Source: Streptomyces sp. 2114.4 (lineage in GTDB: Bacteria > Actinomycetota > Actinomycetes > Streptomycetales > Streptomycetaceae). From it: DNA of 64,000 bases. The notes beneath the pieces were generated by a model. It saw nothing but the letters and a program-made list of their open reading frames with translations, did not search any database and was not told the DNA's origin. Each line of letters begins with the position of its first letter. Position 1 is the stretch's first letter. Position numbers and translations under genes: made by a program. This document shows positions 43,156 through 51,952 of the stretch, piece after piece. Location: NCBI RefSeq assembly GCF_900187385.1, contig NZ_FYEY01000001.1, positions 7,254,001-7,318,000 of the forward strand, read 5' to 3'.

Positions 43156-43833
43156 TCAGGGCAGCCTCCAGTCGACGGGCTGTGCGCCCTGCCGCACCAG
43201 GAGGTCATTGGCCCGGCTGAAGGGCCGCGAGCCGAAGAAGCCGCGGTCGGCGGACATGGGGGAGGGGTGCGCGGACTCGACGGCCGGCAGATCCCCGAGC
43301 AGCGGCCGCAGGTTGCGCGCATCGCGCCCCCACAGCACCGACACCAGCGGGCGCCCGCGCGCGACCAGTGCCCGGATGGCCTGCTCGGTCACTTCCTCCC
43401 AGCCCTTGCCGCGGTGCGCGGCGGGCTTACGGGGCGCCGTCGTCAGGGCTCTGTTCAGCAGCAGCACGCCCTGCTGCGTCCACGGGGTCAGATCGCCGTT
43501 CGACGGGCGGGGCAGCCCGAGGTCGGAGTGCAGCTCGCGGAAGATGTTCTCCAGGCTGCCGGGCAGCGGACGCACATCCGGCGCCACGGAGAAACTGAGC
43601 CCGACCGCATGCCCCGGCGTGGGGTAGGGGTCCTGTCCGACGATGAGCACCCGCACCTCGTCGAAGGGCTGTTGGAAAGCGCGCAGCACATTGTTGCCTG
43701 CCGGCAGATAGCTACGTCCCGCGGCGATCTCGGCCCGCAGGAAGTCGCCCATCGCGGCGATCCGCCCGGCAACGGGCTCAAGTGCCTTGGCCCAGCCGGG
43801 TTCGACAATGTCTTGGAGAGGTCGTGCAGCCAC
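43156..43833 (-). CDS. ung: Uracil-DNA glycosylase
   Basis: A 225-residue family 1 uracil-DNA glycosylase, which removes uracil from DNA in base-excision repair. Motif 1 is GQDPYP (66-71) with catalytic Asp68. The leucine loop is HPSPMSADRGFFG with His189. The Leu of the usual HPSPLS is Met here, a common variant. LLLNRALTT and VLWGRDA complete the uracil-pocket blocks. Length 225 is normal. It reads leftward, 23 bp after which the DUF2510 gene begins, though they are separate conserved genes. Confidence 0.95.
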   Translation of the reverse strand: MAARPLQDIVEPGWAKALEPVAGRIAAMGDFLRAEIAAGRSYLPAGNNVLRAFQQPFDEVRVLIVGQDPYPTPGHAVGLSFSVAPDVRPLPGSLENIFRELHSDLGLPRPSNGDLTPWTQQGVLLLNRALTTAPRKPAAHRGKGWEEVTEQAIRALVARGRPLVSVLWGRDARNLRPLLGDLPAVESAHPSPMSADRGFFGSRPFSRANDLLVRQGAQPVDWRLP

Positions 43834-43921
43834 GGGATCACCCTACTGGCCCAGGACCGCTCCCGATCAACCGATGGCCCGGGCTCCTGGGTCCATCGCA
43901 CCGTGCCGCCCCCGACTTCCC

Positions 43922-45007
43922 TCAGGCCACCGCGGCCGCCCGCACACACAGCACGTCCGGCAGATGGGCGGCGAGTTGCTGCCAGCTGTCGCCGTCGTCC
44001 GCGCTGGCGTACAGCTCGCCGTTGCGGTTGCCGAAATACACCCCGGCGGGATCGGCGCCGTCGACGGAGAGCGCGTCCCTGAGCACCGTGCCGTAATGGT
44101 CCTCGTCCGGCAGACCCTCGTTCAGTGCCTGCCAGCTGTCGCCCGCGTCGGCCGTGCGGTAGACCCGGCAGCGGTGCCCGGCCGGCACCCGGTCGATATC
44201 GGCGGTGATCGGGAAGAGGTAGGCGACATCTCCCGTGTGCGGATGGGCGGCCACGGCGAAGCCGAAGTCGGAGGGCAGCCCGCCGCCGATATCCGTCCAC
44301 TGCACGCCCGCGTCGTCGCTGCGGTAGACACCCCAGTGGTTCTGCAGATACAGCCGGTCGCGGTGCACCGGGTCCTGCGCGATCTTGTGGACGCACTGGC
44401 CGAACTCCGGATGCTGGTCCGGCAGGAAGACCGCCTTCACGCCACTGTTCGACGGTGCCCAACTGGCGCCCCCGTCGAGGGTCCGGAACACTCCGGCAGC
44501 GGAAACGGCGACGGTGACCGCATCGGCGTCCCGCGGGTCCGTGATCACCGTATGAATCGCCAGTCCACCGCCGCCGGGCTGCCATCTCTCCCGGCTGGGG
44601 TGGTCCCACAGCGCCCGCACCAGCTCGAAGGTCTCGCCGCGGTCCTCGGAGCGGAACAGGCCGCCGGGCTCGGTGCCCGCATAGACGACATCGGGGGCGG
44701 CGGGGCCGGCCGGATGCAGCTGCCACACCCGTTCCAGTGAAGTCCCGGTGTACGCCGGGTACTTGACCGCGGGGCGGGAGGGCTCGTGCCAGCTTTCTCC
44801 CAGGTCGTCGGAGTGGAACACCGAGGGGCCCCAGTGCGCGCTGTCGGCCCCGGCCAGCAGCCGGGGCGTGGCGCGGCGGGTGTCGATCGCGAGGGAGTAC
44901 ACCGCCTGCGCGGAGAAGTGCGGACCGCTCACTTCCCAGTCGCCGTGCCGCCGGCGACCGATGAAGAGCCCTTTGCGCGTGCCCACCGCGAGTACTACGT
45001 CAGTCAT
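43922..45007 (-). CDS. BNR-repeat (sialidase-like propeller) protein
   Basis: A 361-residue beta-propeller of the exo-alpha-sialidase/photosystem-stability-factor-like group. BNR Asp-box motifs are SVFHSDDLGESW, GLFRSEDRGETF, GVFRTLDGGASW, GVYRSDDAGVQW and CRVYRTADAGDSW. No signal peptide, so probably cytosolic or a sensor. ATG at 45007 has a GGAGG ribosome site and removes a 60-residue extension without homology. Enzyme activity is unlikely, as no catalytic sialidase Arg triad is evident. Confidence 0.8.
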   Translation of the reverse strand: MTDVVLAVGTRKGLFIGRRRHGDWEVSGPHFSAQAVYSLAIDTRRATPRLLAGADSAHWGPSVFHSDDLGESWHEPSRPAVKYPAYTGTSLERVWQLHPAGPAAPDVVYAGTEPGGLFRSEDRGETFELVRALWDHPSRERWQPGGGGLAIHTVITDPRDADAVTVAVSAAGVFRTLDGGASWAPSNSGVKAVFLPDQHPEFGQCVHKIAQDPVHRDRLYLQNHWGVYRSDDAGVQWTDIGGGLPSDFGFAVAAHPHTGDVAYLFPITADIDRVPAGHRCRVYRTADAGDSWQALNEGLPDEDHYGTVLRDALSVDGADPAGVYFGNRNGELYASADDGDSWQQLAAHLPDVLCVRAAAVA

Positions 45008-45152
45008 GCCGGAACACCTCCGGGACGCCGTTGTCTCAGATAGGGGCAAGTCTGCACCCTGCCACTGACAACGGCGTCCCCGAACGCGTCCGCGCAGGTC
45101 GGACGGTGCGGCCCCGTTCCCGCCGAGGCCGGCGCACGCCCTCCCGACGGCC

Positions 45153-46256
45153 TCAGACCGCCATGTGGTACTGCTGCGGCACGGCGACGCGGGCACCCAG
45201 TTCCCGTGCCGCGTGCTGCGCGAAGCTGGGGGACCGCAGGAGTTCCCGGCCGAGCAGCACGGCGTCGGCCTGACCGTCCGCGATGATCTTCTCGGCCTGC
45301 CGCGCCTCGGTGATCAGGCCGACGGCGCCCACCGCCAGACCGCTCTCCTTCTTGACCCGCTCGGCGAACGGCACCTGGTAGCCGGGACCCGTGCTGATCT
45401 TCGCGTCCGGCGCGTTGCCGCCCGTGGAGGTGTCCAGCAGGTCGATCCCGTGCTCCCGCAGCTCGCGGGCGAAGCGCACGGTGTCGTCGGCCGTCCAGCC
45501 CTCACGGGCGTCGCTCTCGTCCTCGGTGAGCCAGTCGGTCGCCGAGATCCGGAAGAAGACCGGCAGCTCGTCGGGCCAGACCTCCCGTACGGCGTCCACG
45601 ACCTCCAGTGCGAACCGCGTCCGGTTCTCGTACGAGCCGCCGTACGTGTCGGTGCGCCGGTTGGTGAAGGGCGAAAGGAACTGGTTGATCAAGTAGCCGT
45701 GCGCACCGTGGATCTCGGCCACCTCGAAGCCTGCCGCCAGCGCCCGCCGGGCCGTTGCCCGGAACTGCGCGACGATCTCCTGGATCTGCGCCACGGTGAG
45801 CTCGGCTGGTGCCGCGAACCCCTCGCCGAACGGCACCGGGCTCGGCCCGACCGGCTCCCAGCCGTACCGCTGCCCGGGGAGGATCGGCGCGCCACGGTCC
45901 ACCCAGGTGCGCTCGGTGGAACCCTTCCGACCCGCATGGGCGATCTGGATGCCCGGGGTCGTGCCCTGGTCCTTGAGGAAGCTGGTGATGCGCCGGAAGG
46001 CCTCGGTCTGGGTGTCGTTCCACAGGCCGAGGTCGTACGGGCTGATGCGCCCCTCGGGGCTCACGGCGGTGGCCTCCGTGAGGATGAGGCCGGTGCCGCC
46101 CGCCGCCCGCGCGGCCAGGTGCTGGAAGTGCCAGTCGCCGGGTGCCCCTTCCGCCGGGCCCTCGGGAGCCGCGGAGTACTGGCACATGGGTGCCATCCAG
46201 AGGCGGTTCGGAACGGTCAGCGCGCGAAGGGTGATGGGCTCGAAGAGTGCGCTCAC
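45153..46256 (-). CDS. Old yellow enzyme family NADH:flavin oxidoreductase (YqjM-like)
   Basis: A 367-residue FMN reductase of the YqjM/XenA type, which reduces alkenes in enones. FMN-binding and active-site pieces are WMAPMCQYSAAPEG, TEATAVSPEGRI, QIAHAGRKGS, EIHGAHGYLINQFLSP, NRRTDTYGGSYENR and AVLLGRELLRSP. The GTG at 46256 has an AGGAG ribosome site. It is divergent from an ArsR-family gene with two identical palindromes between, so it is likely induced by an electrophile or metalloid sensed by that repressor. Confidence 0.9.
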   Translation of the reverse strand: MSALFEPITLRALTVPNRLWMAPMCQYSAAPEGPAEGAPGDWHFQHLAARAAGGTGLILTEATAVSPEGRISPYDLGLWNDTQTEAFRRITSFLKDQGTTPGIQIAHAGRKGSTERTWVDRGAPILPGQRYGWEPVGPSPVPFGEGFAAPAELTVAQIQEIVAQFRATARRALAAGFEVAEIHGAHGYLINQFLSPFTNRRTDTYGGSYENRTRFALEVVDAVREVWPDELPVFFRISATDWLTEDESDAREGWTADDTVRFARELREHGIDLLDTSTGGNAPDAKISTGPGYQVPFAERVKKESGLAVGAVGLITEARQAEKIIADGQADAVLLGRELLRSPSFAQHAARELGARVAVPQQYHMAV

Positions 46257-46307
46257 GGCGGGCTCCTGTACCTGGAGGCGAACGGGTGCCGGCCGGCCCC
46301 GCACTCA

Positions 46308-46357
46308 TACGATAGGTGTCGTACTACGGTGGATGTCAAACTACGATGCTTCTCGTA
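46308..46357. promoter_or_regulatory. Twin ArsR-type operators
   Basis: TACGA-N6-TCGTA occurs at 46308-46323 and again at 46342-46357, with perfect 5-bp arms and centres 34 bp apart, between the divergent reductase and ArsR genes. Identical geometry of both copies makes chance unlikely. Confidence 0.6.
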
Positions 46358-46420
46358 CAATGAGCGGGCGGGCGGCGCGCCAGGCCACACCGAGCCCCGC
46401 AGAATGAGTCAGGAGCCGTC

Positions 46421-46792
46421 ATGCCGACCGAAACGACCTCCAGGCGGGCTCCGTCGGGTTCCCGGTCGCTGGAGCACCCGGCCCGTGCGGACATCAGGCT
46501 GGCCGATGTCCTGCATGCGCTCGCCGACCCCGTACGACTGCGGATCGTCTGCGCGCTGGCGGCCGCCGAGGGGGAGCTGAACTGCGCGGACATCGAACTC
46601 CCGGTCAGCAAGTCGACCTGCACCCACCACTTCAGGGTGCTGCGCGAGCACGGTGTCATCCAGCAGCTCTACCGCGGCACGGCCAAGATGAACGCGCTGC
46701 GCCGGGCCGACCTGGAAGCGCTCTTCCCCGGCCTGATCGACGGTGTGCTCCGGGCGGCGGATCTGCAGGCCGGCCGCCTCGGCGAGGAGTAG
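46421..46792 (+). CDS. ArsR-family winged-helix repressor
   Basis: A 123-residue ArsR-type regulator. The HTH reads LADVLHALADPVRLRIVCALAA, and the recognition helix is SKSTCTHHFRVLREHGVI, with the wing at QLYRGTAKMNAL. The CADIELP segment holds Cys and the recognition helix a Cys, so a thiol or metal sensor is possible, but the usual ELCVCDL metal motif is absent. Start ATG at 46421. The divergent OYE-type reductase is the likely target through the twin operators. Confidence 0.88.
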   Translation: MPTETTSRRAPSGSRSLEHPARADIRLADVLHALADPVRLRIVCALAAAEGELNCADIELPVSKSTCTHHFRVLREHGVIQQLYRGTAKMNALRRADLEALFPGLIDGVLRAADLQAGRLGEE

Positions 46793-46895
46793 CGGGGCTG
46801 CCAGGAATGCCGGTCGGCAGGAGCGCGAGCCCCTCCGGATCGATGGACCGGCAGGCCGACGGGCCGGAACCCGGCGCCCCGGCCCGCCCGCGGAT

Positions 46896-48293
46896 TCAGC
46901 GGGTCGGCTCCGCCGATCCGGCCGCTTCCAACAACCCTGCCCAGTCCGGGAGTTTGACGGTGCCACGGCCCAGCCCGCGGCCCCACTCCGCCTCGGCCGC
47001 CTCGATGGCCAGCCAGCCCGGCCACGGGACCGGCCGCTGCCCCGCCCGGATCAGCGCGGCCACCGGGTCCTCGGCCGCCTCGTGCGCCGCCAGTGCAGGG
47101 GCGTCGGCCAGCAGCGACCGCGCGGTCTCCTTGGCGCACGGCCGGTTCGTGCCGATCACCCCCGTGGGGCCCCGTTTGATCCAGCCGGCCACATACACAC
47201 CGGGCAGTGGCGCCCCGTCCCGCAGCACCCGTCCCTCCTGGTGCGGCACCGTCCCGGTCGTCTCGTCGAACGGCAGGCCGGGCATCGGCGTCCCCCGGTA
47301 GCCGACCGAACGCAGCACCAACTGCCCCTCGATCTCCTCGAATTCGCCGGTGCCCGTCACTCCGCCGTGCCCGTCGGGTGTCGTCCGCTCGAACCGGACC
47401 GCGCGCACCCCGGTGGCATCCCCGAGCACTTCGACCGGGCGCAGGAAGAACCGCAGATGAATACGGCGCCCACGGCCATCGGTGGCCCCCGTGTCCGGGC
47501 CCGCCGAAGTCGCCGCCTGTGCCACCGGCCGCTCCGCCCAGCCGCGCAGCACCTCGATGTTCCGCCGCCCCACCGCGGGCAGCCCGCCCGGATCCCGGTA
47601 CGCCGGATCCAGCGCCAGCTCCTCGGGCCGTACGCACACCTCGGTATCCGGGAGGGAGCCCAGCTCCCGAAGCTCCTTGGTGGTGAACTTGGCCTGGGAG
47701 GGGCCGCGTCGGCCGACCATCCAGACGTCCTGGACGCGGCTGTCCGCCAGCGCGCCCAGCGGGCCCTGCGGCATATCGGTGGCGGCAAGCTCGGCGGCAC
47801 CACGGGACAGCATCCGCGCCACGTCCACCGCCACATTCCCCACACCGATCACCAGGGCGGACCGTGCCGCGAGGGTGAAGCGAACGGTGGCCGCGTCCGG
47901 ATGTGCGCTGTACCAGGCGACGAACTCGGTCGCCGGACGGCTGCCGGGCAGCTCCTCGCCGGGGATGCCCAGATGCCGGTCGGTGGCGGCGCCCACGCAG
48001 AACACCACCGCATCGAAGATCTCGCGCAGTTCCGCGACGCCCAGCCCCGGCGCTCCGGCCTCGACGTTCCCCAGGAAGCGCACCCTGGGGTGCTCCAGCA
48101 CCGTACGCAGATTGTTCTGCAGCGATTTGATCTTCTCGTGGTCCGGCGCGACGCCGTAGCGCACCAGACCGTACGGGCAGGGCAGCCGGTCCAGGACGTA
48201 CACCTCGATGTCCGGTACGGTCTGCTGCTCGATCAGGGACTGGGCGGTGTAGACGCCGCTGGGTCCAGAACCGATCACTGCGACACGAAGCAC
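46896..48293 (-). CDS. FprA-type ferredoxin-NADP reductase
   Basis: A 465-residue FAD/NADP oxidoreductase of the adrenodoxin-reductase/FprA type that passes electrons from NADPH to ferredoxins, often for P450s. The FAD loop is VIGSGPSGVYTA (7-18). PYGLVRYGVAPDHEKIK is the diagnostic segment, the NADP loop is ALVIGVGNVAVD, and GWIKRGPTGVIGTN is the late conserved block. GTG start at 48293. The P450 in this window is 45 kb away, so a partnership is only possible, not indicated. Confidence 0.9.
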   Translation of the reverse strand: MLRVAVIGSGPSGVYTAQSLIEQQTVPDIEVYVLDRLPCPYGLVRYGVAPDHEKIKSLQNNLRTVLEHPRVRFLGNVEAGAPGLGVAELREIFDAVVFCVGAATDRHLGIPGEELPGSRPATEFVAWYSAHPDAATVRFTLAARSALVIGVGNVAVDVARMLSRGAAELAATDMPQGPLGALADSRVQDVWMVGRRGPSQAKFTTKELRELGSLPDTEVCVRPEELALDPAYRDPGGLPAVGRRNIEVLRGWAERPVAQAATSAGPDTGATDGRGRRIHLRFFLRPVEVLGDATGVRAVRFERTTPDGHGGVTGTGEFEEIEGQLVLRSVGYRGTPMPGLPFDETTGTVPHQEGRVLRDGAPLPGVYVAGWIKRGPTGVIGTNRPCAKETARSLLADAPALAAHEAAEDPVAALIRAGQRPVPWPGWLAIEAAEAEWGRGLGRGTVKLPDWAGLLEAAGSAEPTR

Positions 48294-48429
48294 GAGTGGC
48301 CCCTTCCGCGGGATACCCCCAGGATCGCACCGGCGGACGCGCTGCGGGAGATGCGCTATCGGGGTTGCTCCCGGTGGGATGAGCGTGCCGCGCTACTGGG
48401 CCGGGTGAGCGGGGGGCTAGGTTTTCAAT

Positions 48430-49482
48430 GTGTCGGAAAGTGACTTTTATACCGTTAATCACCGATATGAAGCCCAGGGCGCGCCATTGGAGTGGCCCAT
48501 GTGGGAGCTGCGGGCGCACGGCTCGGCCGCGCCCGCTCCCGCCCTCGACTCCGCCACCCCGGAGGGGCCCTCCGGATCCCGGGGTCCCGGGTGCCCGCTG
48601 CCCCGGCTCGATCCGCTGGGCCCCTGGTGCAGCGCCCGGCTGACGTTCGCCGACGGCGCCCGGGTCGATGTCCTCGTGACGGCCTCCGACGACCACCTCA
48701 CCGTCGAGGACGTACGGGCCGACCCGCCGCTGACGCTCGCCGGTCTGACCGACCTGGCCCGCTGGATCGAAGGCCCGCTGGACGACGCCTTCCGGTCCGC
48801 CACCGGGCGGCCGCACAGGACCCGGCCCGCACCCCGGCAGGCCGGCCCGCTGACCACCTCGGTGACCACGGGCGGGGAGCCGGACGGCAGTCCGCAGACC
48901 GGGCAGCGGACGGAGTCGGCGCCGGAGCCGGCGGATGCCGGACAGGGGGCGACGGCAGGAGGGTCCGCGGCACCTGCGACGCAGGGGGAGGCCGCGTCGG
49001 GGGAGGGGGCGACAGGAGGGGAGGCCGCCGCGTCTGCCCTGTCCGCCGCGTCCGTTACATCCACTACGCCGACGGCCGCCCCGGTCTGCGCGTCATCGGC
49101 ACCGTCGGAGTCATCGGCACCGTTGGGGGCATCGGCACTGTCGGAGTCGTCAGGGCCATCGACGTCATCAGAGTCGCCCGAGCCGTCGGTGTCCGAGCCG
49201 TCGGTGTCCGGGTCGGCGACGGCGTCCGACCCCTCGACGTCACCCGGGCCGTCCGCCGCGGCCCCGGCGTCCGGGCGTGCCCGTTCCCCCGTCCTCGCCC
49301 GGTCGCGGGCCGGTGAGCGTCGCAGGGTCGCCGCGGACGCGTACCGCCGGGCCCAGCGGGAGGGGAGCGATCCCGTGCTGGCCGTCATGCTTGCCACCGG
49401 CCGTAATCGCCGAAGAGCGCTACGTCTGATCGCCGGCGCCCGCGACGAAGGGCTCCTGACGCCACGTCACAACAAGCGCTGA
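48430..49482 (+). CDS. DUF6214-family protein with long low-complexity linker
   Basis: A 350-residue protein of the DUF6214 type found across Streptomyces. N-terminal domain: WPMWELRAHG, then GPWCSARLTFADGARVDVLV and VRADPPLTLAGLTDLARWIEGPL (to about 125). A roughly 150-residue linker of Ser, Pro, Glu, Ala and Gly repeats follows. The C-terminal helical domain carries DAYRRAQREGSDPVLAVM and ATGRNRRRALRLIAGARDEG. Function unknown; the C-terminal piece resembles a small DNA-binding helix set. The last codons form the first copy of a 14-bp tandem repeat. Start codon at 48430 (GTG) is the least certain part. Confidence 0.8.
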   Translation: MSESDFYTVNHRYEAQGAPLEWPMWELRAHGSAAPAPALDSATPEGPSGSRGPGCPLPRLDPLGPWCSARLTFADGARVDVLVTASDDHLTVEDVRADPPLTLAGLTDLARWIEGPLDDAFRSATGRPHRTRPAPRQAGPLTTSVTTGGEPDGSPQTGQRTESAPEPADAGQGATAGGSAAPATQGEAASGEGATGGEAAASALSAASVTSTTPTAAPVCASSAPSESSAPLGASALSESSGPSTSSESPEPSVSEPSVSGSATASDPSTSPGPSAAAPASGRARSPVLARSRAGERRRVAADAYRRAQREGSDPVLAVMLATGRNRRRALRLIAGARDEGLLTPRHNKR

Positions 49483-49570
49483 CCAGCAAGCGCTGACCAG
49501 CAAGCGCTGACCAGCAAGCGCTGACCAGCAAGCGCTGACCAACAAGCGCTGAGCGCCAAGCGCTGACCGG
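49473..49570. repeat. Seven 14-bp tandem repeats overlapping a stop codon
   Basis: The unit CAAGCGCTGACCAG starts at 49473, 49487, 49501, 49515, 49529, 49543 and 49557. The first four copies are identical; the last three vary only in their 3' half. The first copy contains the final codons and stop of the DUF6214 gene (AAG CGC TGA). The array ends 7 bp before the stop of the convergent TetR gene. Each unit has the AGCGCT palindrome. Confidence 0.95.
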
Positions 49571-49576
49571 GGAAGA

Positions 49577-50200
49577 TCAGGGGGCCTGCACCTCGCCGTC
49601 GGCAGGTGGTGCGCCCAACTCCCAGTCCAATGCATACCGTTGGAACAGCTCGGCGCGCAGTCGCACGCGCGGCATCGGGGCTCCCGGCAGCAGCATCGCC
49701 ACCACCGCACCCATCAGCAGCGCCCGCAGCAGCGGATAGTCGGCATCGGGGTCCGAGGAGCCGTACGCCACCACCGTCTCGCGCAGCAACTGGGCCAGCC
49801 GTTGCTGCTCGGGGCACTGGATGAATCCGTCAGCCGTCAGGATTCCCGCCATATGCGTCCGCATCAGCAGCGGGCGGTCATGCGCGAGGCCCAGGATCGC
49901 GTCGATGGCCCGCGCCAGCAGCTCCCGCCCCGCCGCCGGCCCGCTCGGCCGCGGGGTGCGCTCCAGTGCGGCCTGCAGTGTGAGATGCATCAGCCGGTGC
50001 ACGGCGGACTGGAGGAGCTGCTGTTTGCCGGGGAAGTAGTACGACACCAGCCCTCGCGCCGCCCCCGCCCGCTGGGCGATGTCTCCGAGCGTCGTGGCCT
50101 CGAAGCCGCGCTCTCCCACCAGCTCGACCGTCGCCTGCAGCAGCCGCTCGCGGGACCGCCGCCGCAATTCTTCATTGACCGATGCGCTGCGAGGGGACAT
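49577..50200 (-). CDS. TetR-family regulator
   Basis: A 207-residue TetR protein. The HTH is RERLLQATVELVGERGFEATTLGDIAQRAGAARGLVSYYFPGKQQLL, with the YYFPGK core. The C-terminal ligand domain has THMAGILTADGF. ATG at 50200. The strongly A/T-rich patch just upstream (about 50230-50250) holds its promoter and a palindromic TTGTACAA (50241-50248) as a possible operator. No divergent partner gene is close, so it may regulate only itself or distant genes. Confidence 0.85.
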   Translation of the reverse strand: MSPRSASVNEELRRRSRERLLQATVELVGERGFEATTLGDIAQRAGAARGLVSYYFPGKQQLLQSAVHRLMHLTLQAALERTPRPSGPAAGRELLARAIDAILGLAHDRPLLMRTHMAGILTADGFIQCPEQQRLAQLLRETVVAYGSSDPDADYPLLRALLMGAVVAMLLPGAPMPRVRLRAELFQRYALDWELGAPPADGEVQAP

Positions 50201-50749
50201 CCTGTAACTCCTGCGTTGACTGGCTCAGGGCCAATATACTTTGTACAATGCAGGGTTTCGTCTGTCGACGGAATCCGGTCGAGCTGCCCGGTTCGGGCGA
50301 CGCGGGGGATCGCCCGAACCGGGTGACGATGGGGCCGGGGGCGGTCTCGCGACCTGCGTCTTCCCGGGTCAAGAGGCCGCCCGCGGCTCGCGTCGGGAGG
50401 CGGGTTCCGGTCATCGCCGGTCGCCTCTGATCGTACTCTTCCGGTCTTTCGCCGACCTTTCTGACGGCACGTCAGGGCGTGGCCTTCGCAGTCCGCCGGC
50501 CACGCCTCGGCGTCACGTGGCGAACACGTCCCGGTGTCACGTGGCGAACACGCCTCGGCGCCGCTCGGGACACGCCTGGGAGCCGCGAACCGCTCGCCTC
50601 GGTGCCGCCCGCCGGGACGCGTTCCACCGCCGCTCGCCGCTGGGCGCAGCCCGGTTGTCAGAGCTGCGTGGAACACTCGCCTTCGCGGTTCGGACCAAGG
50701 GCCGATCACGCGGTACACCACGGCGCTACACCGAGGGGGATTACCTGTC
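50201..50749. other. 550-bp intergenic region with operator and direct repeats
   Basis: Near the TetR gene, TATACT (50235-50240) and TTGTACAA (50241-50248, core of a CxTTGTACAAxG palindrome) form a lower-G+C island. Further on, GTCACGTGGCGAACACG is repeated at 50512-50528 and 50536-50552, a 24-bp period. The rest has no supported gene; open frames crossing it are likely chance. Confidence 0.55.
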
Positions 50750-51235
50750 ATGGGCGTGCGCATAGCATTCATCGGCGCTACCACGGAGGAGCTGGACAGG
50801 GCGGAGAAGGACCCGAGTTGGGCCAGTTCCTGCGTCTCCGGGCTGTATGCGGACGTTGCCTTCCCGAAGGCGGCTCGTCCCTATGGCGGTCCGGACAAGG
50901 CGTGGGCCGGTCTCCAGTTCCTGCTCGACGAGACGGGCATAGAGCTGGAGTTCCTGATGGACGGGTTCCAGATCCTGGAGGACGGCACCCTCTTCGGGTG
51001 GTCCGCGGAGCAGATCGAGAGCGTCGCACGGCAGCTGCAGGCGACCCCGTGGGAGCGGCTGGCGGCCCACTACGACCCGGAGCGGATGACGATCGAGAGG
51101 ATGTACCCGAATGTGTGGGGGTGGGATGCCGAAGGCGGGCTGGACTGGCTTCAGTGCTCCTACGACGAACTCGTCACCTTCTTCGCCGCCGCGGCCGAGG
51201 GCGGCTACGGGGCGTTCATGAGCTTCAGCTTCTAG
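50750..51235 (+). CDS. DUF1877 (YfbM-like) protein
   Basis: A 161-residue DUF1877 protein. It starts MGVRIAFIGATTEELDRAEKDPSWA and has WAGLQFLLDETG in the middle and YDELVTFFAAAAEGGYGAFMSFSF at the end. The family is common in actinobacteria and of unknown function. Some members occur as immunity or effector-associated genes, but no such neighbour is seen here. ATG at 50750. Confidence 0.85.
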   Translation: MGVRIAFIGATTEELDRAEKDPSWASSCVSGLYADVAFPKAARPYGGPDKAWAGLQFLLDETGIELEFLMDGFQILEDGTLFGWSAEQIESVARQLQATPWERLAAHYDPERMTIERMYPNVWGWDAEGGLDWLQCSYDELVTFFAAAAEGGYGAFMSFSF

Positions 51236-51382
51236 GCAGCTTCCGGGCACGACGGGCACCGGAGAACCCTCGCGGTGCGGCGGTCATGTTTCTGCGAGAC
51301 CCTGGGGACCAGGGGAGCGCGCCCGACAGTGGTGATGCATATCCAGCGTGACACCGCACCCGGTCGAGGAGGGCGGGCCGTG

Positions 51383-51952
51383 ATGAGCGAGGCAGAGACA
51401 AGCGCCGCGGGGCTCAGCCGGGGCGAGGCCGCCCCGCTGTCGGCGATCACTTTGAGGGTCAACGATCAGGTGCGGCGGCTCGAGGCGGATCCGCGGACCT
51501 CGCTGCTCGACGCGCTGCGCGAACATCTGCGCCTGAGCGGCACCAAGAAGGGGTGTGACCACGGCCAGTGCGGTGCCTGCACCGTGCTGATCAACGGCCG
51601 GCGCGTCAACTCCTGTCTGACGCTCGCCGTCATGCACGAGGACGACGAGGTGGTGACGATCGAGGGCCTGGGCGATCCCGATGGTCTGCACCCCATGCAA
51701 CGCGCCTTCGTCGACTGTGACGGCTTCCAGTGCGGCTACTGCACACCCGGCCAGATCTGTTCGGCTGTCGGCATGCTCGCCGAGGTGGAGGCGGGGTGGC
51801 CAAGCCATGCCACCGCCGAGGTGGCCGCGTCGCGGATCGCCCTGAGCGACGAGGAGATCCGCGAGCGGATGAGCGGCAACATCTGCCGGTGCGCCGCCTA
51901 TCCGAACATCGTCGCGGCCATCCGCCGTATCGCGCAGGGAGGCCCGCAATGA
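51383..51952 (+). CDS. paoA: Second PaoA/YagT-type 2Fe-2S subunit
   Basis: A 189-residue paralogue of the subunit at 13130. Cluster ligands are Cys58, Cys63, Cys66, Cys78 and Cys117, Cys120, Cys168, Cys170 (CDHGQCGAC, CGYCTPGQ, CRC). It has an N-terminal extension of about 13 residues and no Ala/Gly-rich tail, so the two operons have clearly diverged. Start ATG 51383 (a GTG directly precedes). ATGA overlap with the FAD subunit gene. No regulator is adjacent, unlike the first operon. Confidence 0.9.
   Translation: MSEAETSAAGLSRGEAAPLSAITLRVNDQVRRLEADPRTSLLDALREHLRLSGTKKGCDHGQCGACTVLINGRRVNSCLTLAVMHEDDEVVTIEGLGDPDGLHPMQRAFVDCDGFQCGYCTPGQICSAVGMLAEVEAGWPSHATAEVAASRIALSDEEIRERMSGNICRCAAYPNIVAAIRRIAQGGPQ

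Noticed and set aside
49473..49570. CRISPR array
   Set aside because: Units are 14 bp and directly adjacent, with no spacers and no cas genes.
49467..49817. Reverse-strand open frames coding for repeated CWSALAGQRLLVSA units
   Set aside because: They are a by-product of the 14-bp tandem repeats and cross the TetR gene out of frame.
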